64,000 nucleotides of DNA from Sphingomonas desiccabilis (GCF_004135605.1 NZ_SDPT01000001.1:1302001-1366000); one strand, 5' to 3'. Positions 38,020 to 50,359 are shown, counted from the stretch's first letter. Made by a program: numbers and translations. Notes: generated by a model not told the origin, from the letters alone.

Positions 38020-38695
38020 AGAGCGTCTCGATGGCATCGAATTCGTTGTCTACCTGCCGGAACTTGCGACGGATGCGCTTGATGTGGCTGTCGATGGTCC
38101 GGTCGTCGACATAGATGTCGTCCTGATACGCTGCATCCATCAGCTGGTTGCGCGTCTTCACGATGCCGGGCCGCTGTGCCAGCGTTTCGAGGATCAGGAA
38201 TTCGGTCACCGTGAGCGTCACGACCCCGCCGTTCCAGATCACGCGATGGCGTGCAGGGTCCATCGAAAGACGACCGCGGACCAGGACAGGCTGCGGAGGA
38301 TCCTCGTCCGCACCGAGCGCGGCCGCGGGCGCCTCCGCGCGGCGGAGGATCGCCCGGATCCGGGCGATCAGCAATCGCTGCGAAAAGGGCTTCGCGATGT
38401 AATCGTCGGCCCCCATCGCGAGGCCGAGGGCTTCGTCGAGTTCGTCGTCCTTGGATGTCAGGAAGATCACCGGGACCTGGCTCTTCTCCCGCAGGCGCCG
38501 CAACAGTTCGAGCCCGTCCATCTTGGGCATCTTGATGTCCAGCACCGCGAGGTCCGGCGGATTGTCGATCAGTGCCTTCAGCGCCGCTTCGCCGTCCGAA
38601 TAGACGCGCGTCGCAAACCCGTCCGCCTGAAGGGCGATCGAGACCGAGGTCAGGATGTTGCGATCGTCATCGACGAGCGCGATCGTCGCCGTCAT
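37988..38695 (-). CDS. chvI: response regulator ChvI-like (OmpR family)
   Basis: DNA-binding partner of ChvG. 235 residues: receiver with DDD (9-11), phosphoacceptor in [12 protein letters not shown] (D53) and FLTSKD; C-terminal winged helix (about 135-235) with [12 protein letters not shown] and YRFSEE at the end. Works with ChvG to control envelope, acid and, in pathogens, virulence genes. Preceded on the same strand by the DUF885 gene after 97 bp, where its promoter may lie. Confidence 0.95.
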   Translation of the reverse strand: MTATIALVDDDRNILTSVSIALQADGFATRVYSDGEAALKALIDNPPDLAVLDIKMPKMDGLELLRRLREKSQVPVIFLTSKDDELDEALGLAMGADDYIAKPFSQRLLIARIRAILRRAEAPAAALGADEDPPQPVLVRGRLSMDPARHRVIWNGGVVTLTVTEFLILETLAQRPGIVKTRNQLMDAAYQDDIYVDDRTIDSHIKRIRRKFRQVDNEFDAIETLYGAGYRFSEE

Positions 38696-38785
38696 CGCTG
38701 ATCCTCTGGTTCCGCTGCCATCCCCTCGCGGTATCCCAAAGAGATGGGAGGCTCAACCTCGCCCGCTTTGCGACGCCGCCGCGAA

Positions 38786-38803
38786 CGCGGGGTCACCCCC
38801 GCG
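38786..38803. terminator. 7-bp hairpin at the DUF885 stop codon
   Basis: CGCGGGG, loop TCAC, CCCCGCG: a perfect stem spanning the stop codon of the DUF885 gene. No U-tract follows on the minus strand. It could separate that gene from chvI. Confidence 0.35.
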
Positions 38804-40610
38804 CCTTGGCTATGAAGCCGTCGATGTTCCGCTCCAGCACCGTCATCGGAACGCCTCCTCCGGTGATCACCGCGTCGTTGAACCCACGGAAGTCGTAACG
38901 GTCGCCGAGCGCCTGCTGTGCCTTGCGCCGGAGCCGGTTGATCTCCGAATGGCCGACCTTGTACCCGCAGGCCTGCCCCGGCCAGGAGCAATAGCGGTCT
39001 ACCTCGCCGCTAACCTCCTCGACGCTTGAGCCATTGGTCGTGGCGAACCACCGGATCGCCTGCTCGCGCGTCCATCGCTTTGCGTGAAGTCCGCTGTCGA
39101 CCACGAGCCGGCAGGCGCGGAAGGCGATCGACTGCAGGTAGCCGAGCCGCCCCACGGGATCGTTCTCGTAGACGCCGAGTTCGTCACCCAGCTGCTCGCT
39201 GTAGAGTGCCCAGCCTTCGGAAAAAGCGTTGAAGCCCAGCAGCGATCGGATGAGCGGCAGACGGAACGTATATTCCCCCTGCCAGACGTGCCCCGGTATG
39301 GCTTCATGGTAGGAGAGGGTGGGAAGCGCGTACCGCGGCCAGATCGCGGTCGTACGGAGGTTGATCCACAGCTTCCCCGGAACGCTGCCGTCGATCGACC
39401 CCGGCCCACCATAGGCACCGGGTGCCCCGGCTTCCTCCACCAGGGGAATGCGGCGGACCTCCGCGCGGCCCGGAACCAGCGTATGGAAGGCCCGTGGCAT
39501 CCGCGCGCGCATGTCCTGGATGCGATCGGTCAGCAGCGCGATGATTTGCTCGCGACCCCTGTCATCGTTCGGGAACAGAAAGCGCGGGTCTTTGCCCAGT
39601 GCCGCCATCCGCTCGCCGACAGTCCCTTTCGTATAGCCGAGCGGCTTCAGAATCGTATCCATCTCCGCCTGGAGCCGCGCGAGTTCCTCGCGGCCCATCG
39701 CGTGGACGTCGTCGGGGGTCATGTTGGTCGTCGTGGAGGCGCGGAGCGCCCAGGCGTAATAGGCGTCGCCAGCCGGAAGCTTCCAGACCCCGGCGTCGCT
39801 CGTCGCCTTCGCCCGCTGTTCCGTCAGCGCTGCCTCCTGGCGGAGCAGCGCGGGTCGAACCTTCTGCTCCAACACCTGCGCCACCGCCTTGGCGTCCGCA
39901 CCCCCGATCTTTCCAGTGCGGCTGGCATAGCTCTTGTAGAGATCCCACTCGGTCACCGCCCCGGCATGGCTCTTGCCGATCTGGACGAGCGTCTTGTCGA
40001 GCAGGAAGTCGGGCGGGATCACGCCCAACGCCGTTGCCGCGCGCAGCCGTTCGGTCTCGCCGTCGAGCTGAGCAGGATAGGCCTCGACGCGGGAGACGAA
40101 TGCCTCGGCATCGGCGCGGGTCTCGATCCTGTGATCGCTGTCCAGGAAGCGCGGGGTATCGAGGTATGCTCCGACGTTCTGCACGACCACATAGGGCGTG
40201 TTGCGCCAGCCCCCGATAGCGACGTCGCCATAGGGTTGGGCGAAGCCTTCGAGCGCGGTCTCGAATGCGGTGCGAGCAACGTCGACATCGGTGTGCGTGG
40301 CCGTCGAGAGCTGCGCCATGTCGATCGCCTTCAGGCGACGAACATGATCCGCGAGGTGCTGGCGCAGCTTCACCTGACCTGCCGGGGAGCGGTCACCAAG
40401 GCGGGACTTAAGCGCCGCTCGCTTGCCTGTGTCGATCCCGAGCCCGGATGCAGTTTCGGGCATGTCCGCCATCAGCGATTCCGCGATCTGCGACAACAGC
40501 GCTTCCGCCTGTGCGTCCGCGCCGGTCGCGGCCAGGGCGACATTCGGGAGAGCTTGGGTCGCGGCGGCCGCCGCGCCGGCGGCCAGAAGTTCGCGGCGGG
40601 ACAGGGACAT
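38793..40610 (-). CDS. exported DUF885-family metallopeptidase-like protein
   Basis: 605 residues. Twin-arginine signal SRRELLAAGAAAA at the N-terminus, so folded export to the periplasm is likely. The DUF885 domain has the zinc-binding type motif HEAIPGH (435-441) preceded by LPTLSY, as in this family of predicted peptidases whose substrates are largely unknown. A fuller N-terminal region (40-330) is helical. Divergent from the ATP-grasp gene; followed by chvI. Confidence 0.92.
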   Translation of the reverse strand: MSLSRRELLAAGAAAAATQALPNVALAATGADAQAEALLSQIAESLMADMPETASGLGIDTGKRAALKSRLGDRSPAGQVKLRQHLADHVRRLKAIDMAQLSTATHTDVDVARTAFETALEGFAQPYGDVAIGGWRNTPYVVVQNVGAYLDTPRFLDSDHRIETRADAEAFVSRVEAYPAQLDGETERLRAATALGVIPPDFLLDKTLVQIGKSHAGAVTEWDLYKSYASRTGKIGGADAKAVAQVLEQKVRPALLRQEAALTEQRAKATSDAGVWKLPAGDAYYAWALRASTTTNMTPDDVHAMGREELARLQAEMDTILKPLGYTKGTVGERMAALGKDPRFLFPNDDRGREQIIALLTDRIQDMRARMPRAFHTLVPGRAEVRRIPLVEEAGAPGAYGGPGSIDGSVPGKLWINLRTTAIWPRYALPTLSYHEAIPGHVWQGEYTFRLPLIRSLLGFNAFSEGWALYSEQLGDELGVYENDPVGRLGYLQSIAFRACRLVVDSGLHAKRWTREQAIRWFATTNGSSVEEVSGEVDRYCSWPGQACGYKVGHSEINRLRRKAQQALGDRYDFRGFNDAVITGGGVPMTVLERNIDGFIAKARG

Positions 40611-40696
40611 GCAGGCTCCTCAAGGGCAACAGGTATCCGAAGCAGCATTGCCGGCCCCGGCTTGGAATCGAGCCGCTTTGCTAGCATGACGAGGTC

Positions 40697-40734
40697 ATGA
40701 AGAAAGCCCATCTCGCCCTGCCGGACGCACCCGT

Positions 40735-40738
<4 letters not shown>
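40697..40738 (+). CDS. 13-codon leader frame coupled to the ATP-grasp gene
   Basis: A short frame encoding MKKAHLALPDAPV, whose TGA overlaps the ATG of the next gene as ATGA. GAGG lies just upstream of its ATG, while the ATP-grasp gene has no ribosome site of its own. It could be a translated leader that feeds ribosomes to the downstream start. It is equally possible that the frame is chance. Confidence 0.35.
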
Positions 40739-43034
<2,296 letters not shown>

Positions 43035-43055
43035 TCCAACGGCGGGAACAGGCGC

Positions 43056-44237
43056 ATGACACCGGCGGCGCGCGCGCAGGCAGCGATCGACCTGCTCGAC
43101 GCGGTGATCGAGGCTGCGCGCAGCGGCGGCGCGGCGGCGGACACGATCGCGCAGCGTTTCTTCGCCGCGCGCCGCTACGCGGGGTCCAAGGACCGGCGCG
43201 CGATCCGTGCGCTTGTCTGGGAGGCGATCCGAAGCTTCGGCGAGCGGCCGGCCAGCGGGCGTGCGGCCATCGTCGCGTTGGCCCGGGAGCGTCCGGAGTT
43301 GGCGGAGTGCTTTGACGGTTCCGCGTACGGGCCGGCTTCGATCCAGGCGAGCGAACCGGAAGCGGTGACGGCGCTCGCGCCTGCATGGCTGATCGACGCG
43401 CTCGCGGCTTCCGACCTAGACACGAAAGAAGTCGCTGCGCTCCTGGAGCGGGCGCCGGTCGATGTTCGGGTCAATCGGCTGAAGGCGGATCGCGCCTCGG
43501 TACAGGCGGAGATCGGCGGCGAACCGTTGCGCTTCGCGCCGGATGCCCTTCGGCTGGGTACCGATGCGCCGGTCGAGCCACTGCCCGCCTGGCGAGAAGG
43601 CCGCATCGAAGTGCAGGACGCCGGCAGCCAGATCGTCGGCAGCCTCGCGGGTGCAAAGCCCGGCATGTGCGTCGTGGATCTTTGCGCAGGAGGGGGCGGC
43701 AAGACCCTTTCGCTGGCGGCTACGATGGACAACCACGGGCGGATCGTGGCGAGCGACACCGACCGCCCGCGGCTGTCGAAGCTACCGGAGCGTGCCGCAC
43801 GCGCTGGCGTCACGATCGCGGAGACCCGGCTGCTCGACCCCAAGCGGGAAGCCGCAGGATTGGCGGATCTGCACGAAAGCGCCGACGTGGTGCTGGTCGA
43901 CGCGCCCTGCTCGGCAACCGGGACATGGCGACGCAATCCGGAGGCGCGATGGCGGCTGACGCCCGAGCGGCTCGACCGCTTCGCGGAGGTACAATCTCGT
44001 CTGCTCGACGTCGCGGCGCAGTTGGTGCGCCCTGGCGGGAGCCTCACCTATGTGGTCTGTTCCCTGCTTGATAAAGAGGGGCGGGATCAGGTTGCGGCCT
44101 TTATGGGCCGACACCCGAGTTGGTCGGCGTCGGCACTCCAAGCGATCGCGGGACGGCGGCACGGCGAGGGCCTGCGCCTGACGCCGGCGCACGATGGCAC
44201 CGACGGCTTTTTTGTCGCGAGGCTTGCCCGCGCGTGA
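43056..44237 (+). CDS. RsmB/NOP-family RNA (cytosine-C5)-methyltransferase
   Basis: 393 residues. N-terminal NusB-like helical part (1-130), then the methyltransferase domain with SAM loop VVDLCAGGGGKTLSLA, DAPCSATGTW (first cysteine) and YVVCSLL (second cysteine, nucleophile). Such enzymes make m5C in rRNA or tRNA; whether this is RsmB, RsmF or a tRNA enzyme cannot be told. Alphaproteobacteria often have two paralogues, one beside guaB as here. Overlaps nothing; small TPR gene follows by 34 bp. Confidence 0.92.
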   Translation: MTPAARAQAAIDLLDAVIEAARSGGAAADTIAQRFFAARRYAGSKDRRAIRALVWEAIRSFGERPASGRAAIVALARERPELAECFDGSAYGPASIQASEPEAVTALAPAWLIDALAASDLDTKEVAALLERAPVDVRVNRLKADRASVQAEIGGEPLRFAPDALRLGTDAPVEPLPAWREGRIEVQDAGSQIVGSLAGAKPGMCVVDLCAGGGGKTLSLAATMDNHGRIVASDTDRPRLSKLPERAARAGVTIAETRLLDPKREAAGLADLHESADVVLVDAPCSATGTWRRNPEARWRLTPERLDRFAEVQSRLLDVAAQLVRPGGSLTYVVCSLLDKEGRDQVAAFMGRHPSWSASALQAIAGRRHGEGLRLTPAHDGTDGFFVARLARA

Positions 44238-44271
44238 TAGCCGTGCAGTCGTGACGCTAACGGAGAAGATC

Positions 44272-44793
44272 ATGCGCCTCACCACTCTGACGGCGGCAGC
44301 TGCGCTGGCGCTCGTCAGCATCTCCACGTCGCTGAGCGGTCAGCGTCCGGACGACCAGATCAATCCGCGTTCGATGGCGCTGCTGCAACAGGGGGAGGCC
44401 GCACGCGCGGCCGGACAATTGGACCGCGCAGTCGGTCTGATCGAAACCGCCCTCGTCGTCGACCCGCGCAACCGGCAGGCCTTCAACGTCCTCGCGGAGA
44501 TCGCCCGGGCCCGCGGCCTGCCCGGCCAGTCGATCCGGCTCTACCGCGAGGCATTGGCTCTAGAGCCGACGGACCTGCGGGCGCTACGCGGGCAGGGCGA
44601 GGCGCTGGTCGCTAAAGGTGCGATGGTGAAGGCGCAGGAGAACCTGGCGAAGATCCGGAAGCTGTGCGGCAATGACTGCACCGACGCGACCGCTCTGGCG
44701 GCTGCGATCAGCAAGGGGCCGCCAGCCACCGCGACGGCCCAGCAATCGGTTACGCCTGCTCAGCCTTCGACCGTAACCCCGGCAAAGCCGTAA
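44272..44793 (+). CDS. small exported TPR-domain protein
   Basis: 173 residues: signal peptide MRLTTLTAAAALALVSISTS, then about three TPR units (LLQQGEAARAAGQLDRAVGL, AFNVLAEIARARGLPGQSI, DLRALRGQGEALVAKG) and two cysteines (KLCGNDC), ending in a Ser/Thr/Pro-rich tail. Probably periplasmic; function unknown. Start chosen for the signal peptide; the frame is open 26 codons upstream, overlapping the RsmB-like gene. It is convergent with rsmA, six bases away. Confidence 0.85.
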   Translation: MRLTTLTAAAALALVSISTSLSGQRPDDQINPRSMALLQQGEAARAAGQLDRAVGLIETALVVDPRNRQAFNVLAEIARARGLPGQSIRLYREALALEPTDLRALRGQGEALVAKGAMVKAQENLAKIRKLCGNDCTDATALAAAISKGPPATATAQQSVTPAQPSTVTPAKP

Positions 44794-44799
44794 GATCGA

Positions 44800-45627
44800 T
44801 CAACCGGCCGGCGCGTCGAGTGCTCGTGCCAGGGCGACGAACTCGTCCACCCGAACCGTTTCCGCACGCCGGGTGACGTCGATCCCGATGCGCTCGGCCG
44901 CGTCCAGTGCGCCAGCGACCGGCTTCAGGCTCTGCCGAAGCATCTTGCGCCGCTGCCCAAAGGCCGCAGCGGTGAGCCGCTCCAGCGTCGCCATCCGCGC
45001 GCCTTCCGGCATCGTGCCGGGAAGGATGTGCACGACGGCCGACATCACCTTGGGCGGGGGCGTGAACGCGGAGCGATGAACCGGCATTGCGATGCGTGCT
45101 GTCGATCGCCACTGCGCGAGCACCGCCAGGCGTCCGTAGGCCTGCTCGCCCGCCTGCGACACGATGCGCTCCGCAACCTCCTTCTGAAACATCAGCGTTA
45201 GGCTCTGCCACCAAGGAGACCAGTCGGAGGAAAGCCAGCCGATCAGCAGGGCCGTGCCGACGTTATAAGGCAGGTTCGAGACGATATGTGGGCGCCCCTC
45301 GAACAGAGCGGGCGCATCGATCTCCAGCGCATCCCCCTCGATGATCCGGAGCTTGCCCGGATAGGCGGCGGACAGTTCCTCAAGCGCCGGGATGCAGCGG
45401 TGGTCGCGTTCGATCGCCGTCACCTGCGCCCCCGCCGCGAGCAGGGCGCGTGTGAGCCCGCCCGGTCCCGGGCCGACTTCGAGCACTTCCTCCCCCGCAA
45501 GATCGCCCGGCACTCGGGCAATGCGGGCCAGAAGCTGCCCGTCGAACAGGAAGTTCTGGCCAAGCGCCTTGCTCGCGCTCAGACCGTGGCGGCGGATAAC
45601 CTCCCGTAGCGGGGGCAGCGTGTCCAT
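44800..45627 (-). CDS. rsmA: 16S rRNA (adenine1518-N6/adenine1519-N6)-dimethyltransferase
   Basis: Dimethylates two adenines near the 3' end of 16S rRNA in late small-subunit assembly. 275 residues: LGQNFLFD (21-28), SAM loop [14 protein letters not shown], and the target-base motif [11 protein letters not shown]. Last gene of lptD-surA-pdxA-rsmA, the order known from enterobacteria. Confidence 0.97.
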   Translation of the reverse strand: MDTLPPLREVIRRHGLSASKALGQNFLFDGQLLARIARVPGDLAGEEVLEVGPGPGGLTRALLAAGAQVTAIERDHRCIPALEELSAAYPGKLRIIEGDALEIDAPALFEGRPHIVSNLPYNVGTALLIGWLSSDWSPWWQSLTLMFQKEVAERIVSQAGEQAYGRLAVLAQWRSTARIAMPVHRSAFTPPPKVMSAVVHILPGTMPEGARMATLERLTAAAFGQRRKMLRQSLKPVAGALDAAERIGIDVTRRAETVRVDEFVALARALDAPAG

Positions 45628-45633
45628 CGGGTG

Positions 45634-46656
45634 CTACTGGCAGGCGCTGGAGCGCCGCACGGCTGCGGCCTGTGCAGCCATGCGGATCGCGGCGATCATC
45701 GCTCCCGGCTCGGCCTCGTTGCGGCCGGCGATCCCGAATGCGGTGCCGTGATCCGGCGAGGTTCGCACGATCGGCAGGCCGAGCGTCATGTTCACGCCCT
45801 CGTCGAAGTGCAGGGTCTTAATCGGAATAAGCGCCTGGTCGTGGTAGAGGCAGAGCGCCACGTCATAGAGGGCACGCGCACGCGGGTGGAACATCGTGTC
45901 CGCTGCAAACGGACCAACGGCGTCGATACCTTCCGCCTGCAGCTGCTCGATGGCAGGCATCAGAAAGTCGATCTCTTCACTGCCGATGGCACCGCCTTCT
46001 CCGGCATGCGGATTGAACCCGGCAAAGGCCAGGCGCGGCTTCAGGATGCCGAAGTTCCGTTGCAGGCCCCGAGCCGTGGCGCGCGCCTTGGCGACGATCA
46101 GCTCGATGCTGATCGTGCTCGCAACGGTCTGTAGCGGGATATGCGTCGTGATCGGCACGACCCGCAGCGTGGGACCCGCGAGCATCATCACGGCATTCTC
46201 ATGCGCCACGCCGCACCGTTCCGCGACGAACTCGGTCTGGCCGGGGTAGGTGAAGCCGATGTCGTAGAGCTGCTTCTTGGAAACCGGCCCCGTAACCACC
46301 GCGCTGGCGGCTCCCGACCGGGCCAAGCCGGCGGCCAGCTCCAGCGACTGGAGGGCGCAGCGCGCGCCGTCGATATCGGGCGCTCCCGGGACAACCTCGC
46401 CCGCGTCCGCCGCTGCGATCACCGGAAGCCCCTGGTCGAAAGCTCCGGTCGCCTCGTGCGGGTCGCTGATCGGGACGACGGGACCATCCCAGACCTGAGT
46501 CACCGCACGCGGGTCCCCGACGGCGAAAAACGCCGGGAGCATGTGCGGCGCCCGAGCGCTCCAGGCCTTCGCAATGATCTCCGGACCGATCCCGGCCGGA
46601 TCGCCCATCGAGACGGCCAGCGGGGGGACGTCGGACGGCCGCTGGCTGGGAGGCAC
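45634..46656 (-). CDS. pdxA: 4-hydroxythreonine-4-phosphate dehydrogenase
   Basis: NAD+-dependent step of pyridoxal phosphate synthesis (DXP-dependent route). 340 residues: SMGDPAGIGPEI near the N-terminus, TGPVSKKQLYD, ITTHIPL with a metal-binding histidine, GFNPHAGE (second histidine) and YHDQALIPIK (third). Start is GTG (MPPSQRPSD), the first in frame after surA, giving a 11-bp gap. Six bases separate it from rsmA. Confidence 0.96.
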   Translation of the reverse strand: MPPSQRPSDVPPLAVSMGDPAGIGPEIIAKAWSARAPHMLPAFFAVGDPRAVTQVWDGPVVPISDPHEATGAFDQGLPVIAAADAGEVVPGAPDIDGARCALQSLELAAGLARSGAASAVVTGPVSKKQLYDIGFTYPGQTEFVAERCGVAHENAVMMLAGPTLRVVPITTHIPLQTVASTISIELIVAKARATARGLQRNFGILKPRLAFAGFNPHAGEGGAIGSEEIDFLMPAIEQLQAEGIDAVGPFAADTMFHPRARALYDVALCLYHDQALIPIKTLHFDEGVNMTLGLPIVRTSPDHGTAFGIAGRNEAEPGAMIAAIRMAAQAAAVRRSSACQ

Positions 46657-46667
46657 CGTAGTAGAGA

Positions 46668-48056
46668 TCAGCGATACTCCACAATCGCGTCGCGACGCAG
46701 GTCGCGCAGCATGCGCTGGGCGCGGAGATTCACGCGCTCCTGCTCGACCTGCTGCTGCACGGCTTCCGCGGACGGGAGGCTTGCGGTGCGGCTGTCGTCG
46801 CGGCCGCAGAGCACGAGCACGCGGACACCTTCGGTCGGGCTGCCGAACGGCTGGGTCGCTTCGCCCACCTGCAACTTCACCATCAGTTCTTGGAGCGCGG
46901 GCGGAAGGTCACGGACGCGAACCGAGTCGTTGTCGACCACTTCCACGCCGAGGTCGCTCGCGACCTTGCCGACTTCGCCGCAGCCGCGAATCTTGCTGGT
47001 AGCCTCGGCGAACTGCGCCGCGAGCTTGGCTGCCTGTGCCTGGCTGGTGCCGGCGGGGAAGTTCTTGGTGAGCTGGCGCAGGCTGAGGCGTGCATCGCGG
47101 GGATCCGCCATCAGTACCTGCCGCTTGTCGGTCAGATACAGGATCGAGAAGCCGCCGGGCGTCTCGATCGGTCCCGCGATCTGGCCCACTTCCATGCCCT
47201 GCGCCGCTTGGGCGAGGGGGGCCGGCAGGGTGGCGAGGCGGATCCAGCCGAGGTCTCCCTGCACCGCGCGGGTAGACGCTTCGGAGAAGTTGGAGGCAAA
47301 ATATTCGAACGGGGCGCCCTTGCGGATCTGCTCGATGATCTTCCGGCTGGCGTCGACCACTTCTGCTTCCCGGTCGGGTGTGGCGGAAAGATAGATTTCC
47401 TTCAGGTGATATTCGTCGGTGCCCTTGGCCGCTTCCAGACGGTCCAGGATCGCCTTCACCTCTTCGTCGCCCACGTTGATGAACGGTTCGACACGGCTGC
47501 GCAGCAGGCGGCTCCAGGCGAGTTCGCCCTCGATCTGGCGCTTCATCGACTTTTCCGACGAACCGACCTGACGCAGGTAGGCCCGCATCTCGTCCGGTGT
47601 CCGCTTGAAGTTGCGCGACACCCGGGCAAAGCCCTGATCGATCTCCGTCGTCGTGACGGTGATGTCGTTGTTCTTGGCCTCCTGGATCTGCAGCGTCTCG
47701 TCGATGAGCTGACGGACGATCTGCAAGCGCAGCTGGTCGCGGTCTTCCGGGCTCAGCTTAATGTTGTTGAGTGCCACCACAAGCGCGATGCGCTGGTCGA
47801 CGTCCGTGCCGGTCAGCACCGCATTGTTCACGATCGCCGTCGCCTTGCGGACGTTCGGATCCTGCTTGCCGAAGATCGTCGGGTTCTGCGGAAGATTGAG
47901 ATTGGCTGCGGGGCTCGCCTGGTCGTCGGGCACGGTCTGCGCCGAAAGGGTCGATGCGGTCGCCGCACCGGCGAGCAGCAGCAGCGTGGCGGCGTTCCGA
48001 ATCCGGCGCCCGTTCACGAAATTCTTGATCACCTGGTGTTCAACCTCATCAACCAT
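46668..48056 (-). CDS. surA: periplasmic chaperone/prolyl isomerase SurA
   Basis: Chaperone for outer-membrane proteins. About 462 residues: signal segment around NAATLLLLAGAATASTLSA, the SurA N-domain (60-190: AIVNNAVLTGTDVDQR...), and a single parvulin domain (about 225-330) where E. coli has two, then the C-terminal helical part. Start uncertain: ATG here, ATG six codons earlier (ending 48074), or GTG of VIKNF. Between lptD (59 bp) and pdxA in the conserved order, and LptD is a known SurA client. Confidence 0.92.
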   Translation of the reverse strand: MVDEVEHQVIKNFVNGRRIRNAATLLLLAGAATASTLSAQTVPDDQASPAANLNLPQNPTIFGKQDPNVRKATAIVNNAVLTGTDVDQRIALVVALNNIKLSPEDRDQLRLQIVRQLIDETLQIQEAKNNDITVTTTEIDQGFARVSRNFKRTPDEMRAYLRQVGSSEKSMKRQIEGELAWSRLLRSRVEPFINVGDEEVKAILDRLEAAKGTDEYHLKEIYLSATPDREAEVVDASRKIIEQIRKGAPFEYFASNFSEASTRAVQGDLGWIRLATLPAPLAQAAQGMEVGQIAGPIETPGGFSILYLTDKRQVLMADPRDARLSLRQLTKNFPAGTSQAQAAKLAAQFAEATSKIRGCGEVGKVASDLGVEVVDNDSVRVRDLPPALQELMVKLQVGEATQPFGSPTEGVRVLVLCGRDDSRTASLPSAEAVQQQVEQERVNLRAQRMLRDLRRDAIVEYR

Positions 48057-48115
48057 CCGGCGCGACAGGGGCACGATCCAGCGCTCGCCTTGCCCGCACG
48101 TCCCTGAACAGGGGC

Positions 48116-50359
48116 TTAGCGGCCCAGGTTCTTGAATGCCAGCGTCAGCAAATAGCTGTTGCCGCCGCGCGCATCACCATTGTCCTGATAGTCCCGCTTC
48201 CAGGTCGCTCCCAGTCGCAGGCAGTCGTCCTCGTAGGTGAGGCCGATCCGATGGCGGATCGGGTCGAACCCGTCCGCGGCGGAAAGAACGTCCTCGCTCC
48301 GATCGGTGAGATCGACGGTCGCGGAGCCGAACACGGACCAGAAGCGCGCGAACTGCACGCGGGCACCGACACGCGCTTCCTCGCGGTCCTGCAGATCCTC
48401 GACCGCGTCGATGTCGCGGTTCAGACGAAGGTAGCCCAGCAGGAGGTACGTCTGGCGCGATCCGATCGTCGCGTCGACTTCGTTGCGCCGGACGGCCAGC
48501 CCGTCCTTGTCCAGGCGGTAGCGGTGGGTGAACTGCACGAAGTCGCGGAAGCGGACTTCGGTGCGGCCCACGATGTCCGACAGGCGGTCGTCGAGGCCGG
48601 TGCCGTCCGGCAGGATCGTCTCGCGCTTCGAGAGACGGTAGCTTTGACCAACCGTCGCGTTGATCTCCACGCCCGGCAGGTTGAGCGCGTAGTCCACGCC
48701 ATAGGTGAAGCGGGTCGAATCCTCGAACCGATCATAGCCGGCGAAGCGGTTGAGCGCGAAAAGATTGGAGTCCTCCAGATCGACCGCGCGGGCGTCTTCG
48801 TTCGGGAGGGAAAGGTTGGCGATGTGCGGCGACACGACGGCCTGGAACCGGGGCGTGATCCGCTGGGTGCCGCCGAAGACCTCGCCGACGAAAGGCCACT
48901 GTACGTCGACCGCCAACGCGCCGATCGCGCGGGTGCTCACGCCCTCATCGCCGCGGTAGCTGGCGATCGTCGTTTCCAGCGTGTCGTTCGCATTGTAGAC
49001 ATCGCCGCGAGCATAGGCGGTGAACGTTACCTGCTGTCCCCAGTCGGTGACGCGTCGCAGGTCCCATTGCGCAGAGGCAAAGGCGCGCTGCGTATCCTGA
49101 CCCTCCTGACGGAACAGCGCCAGCGTGTTCGCCTGAAGCTGCAGGACGCCGCCGGCGACCTCCTGAATGCGCCGCCTGTAGTCGATCGCGGGAAGCGCGA
49201 CCGGCTGCATCTTCTGATTGTCGCCGGTGCGCATCGTCTGCACCGCCCAGCCGTCGATGGAGAAATAACTATTCTCGTCGATCCGCTCGACCTTGATGTT
49301 GTTGCGCAGCCGATCCTCGCGGGAGATATCGTAGCGGCGCAGGAAGGTGTCGTCGCTTTGCAGGCGTAGCGACCCGCTGACGCTCCAGTTCGGGTCCAGC
49401 TGGAACCGGCCCACGGCGTCGATATAGCCGCGGAAGGATCGCTCGCTGTTCACCGTCTCGCCGCTGTCGAGAACCTCGTCGCTGCGGCGACCGTAGGTCC
49501 CATAGCCGATGACCCGCAGCGCGCCGGTCTCGGTCAGCTGCCGGTACTCCGCCTCCAGCATCGGCAGGACCGAAGTGAAGACGTGCGGCGTGACGGTGAG
49601 GTCGCGGTTCGGCGCGAGCGCGAAGTAATAGGGGACGGCCACCTCGACACCGTTCACCCGATCGATGCGGAAGGAGGGCGTGAGCACGCCACCGGCACTG
49701 CCGCCGCCGACCGAATGGCTGAAGGCTGGCAGGGGGATGCCCGGCAGGCTGAACAGCTTCAGCTGCGCACCGGAATAGCGAATGCGGTGGTCCGCCGGAT
49801 TGTAGGTCACGCGGACGGCGGTGATCTGCCAGGACGGCTGTTTCGGACAGCCGTTCGAATCCGTGACGGCACAGGGGCTGTAGGCGGCCTGCTCGACCTG
49901 GATGACGCCACCGGCGTCCCGACTGCCGCGCTGGGCGGCGATGCGGCCGCCCTCGTCCAGCACCACCAGCATGTTCTGGATCATGCCGTCCTTCAGTGAG
50001 TCGGTCAGCTCGATCCGATCGCCATAGGCGGTGTCACCCTGCGGGTTGGTCACTGCGATGTTGCCTTCGGCCATCACTTGGCCGGACTTCCGGTTCCAGC
50101 TCACGCGATCGGCGCGTAGCCGGTCTCCCTGCCGGAACATCCGTACGTCGCCAGTGGCCGTCACCACGTCGGCCTCGCTGTCATAGTCGAGCCGGTCCGC
50201 GGTGAAACGGATTTCGTCCTCTGCAGCCGGCGCCGCCGCGGCTTCGGCCGGCGGCGGCGTGACCGGACGGTCCTGAAGATCCTGGGCCCTGGCGGAGGCG
50301 CCACCGAACGCCAGCCAGAACTGCACCGCACCGGACAGGAGGAGGACGCTACGCTTCAC
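48116..50359 (-). CDS. lptD: LPS-assembly protein LptD
   Basis: Outer-membrane beta-barrel that, with LptE, inserts lipopolysaccharide at the cell surface. 747 residues: signal peptide (1-25), N-terminal OstA jellyroll repeats (about 50-150: FTADRLDYDSEADVVTATGDV), then a large barrel rich in alternating aromatic strands ending in the F-type C-terminus LTLAFKNLGR. Start GTG with GGAGAG upstream. First gene of the lptD-surA-pdxA-rsmA set; divergent from pepA across 176 bp. Confidence 0.95.
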   Translation of the reverse strand: MKRSVLLLSGAVQFWLAFGGASARAQDLQDRPVTPPPAEAAAAPAAEDEIRFTADRLDYDSEADVVTATGDVRMFRQGDRLRADRVSWNRKSGQVMAEGNIAVTNPQGDTAYGDRIELTDSLKDGMIQNMLVVLDEGGRIAAQRGSRDAGGVIQVEQAAYSPCAVTDSNGCPKQPSWQITAVRVTYNPADHRIRYSGAQLKLFSLPGIPLPAFSHSVGGGSAGGVLTPSFRIDRVNGVEVAVPYYFALAPNRDLTVTPHVFTSVLPMLEAEYRQLTETGALRVIGYGTYGRRSDEVLDSGETVNSERSFRGYIDAVGRFQLDPNWSVSGSLRLQSDDTFLRRYDISREDRLRNNIKVERIDENSYFSIDGWAVQTMRTGDNQKMQPVALPAIDYRRRIQEVAGGVLQLQANTLALFRQEGQDTQRAFASAQWDLRRVTDWGQQVTFTAYARGDVYNANDTLETTIASYRGDEGVSTRAIGALAVDVQWPFVGEVFGGTQRITPRFQAVVSPHIANLSLPNEDARAVDLEDSNLFALNRFAGYDRFEDSTRFTYGVDYALNLPGVEINATVGQSYRLSKRETILPDGTGLDDRLSDIVGRTEVRFRDFVQFTHRYRLDKDGLAVRRNEVDATIGSRQTYLLLGYLRLNRDIDAVEDLQDREEARVGARVQFARFWSVFGSATVDLTDRSEDVLSAADGFDPIRHRIGLTYEDDCLRLGATWKRDYQDNGDARGGNSYLLTLAFKNLGR

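Noticed and set aside
46668..48056. SurA missing one parvulin domain as a deletion
   Set aside because: Single-parvulin SurA proteins are common outside gammaproteobacteria.
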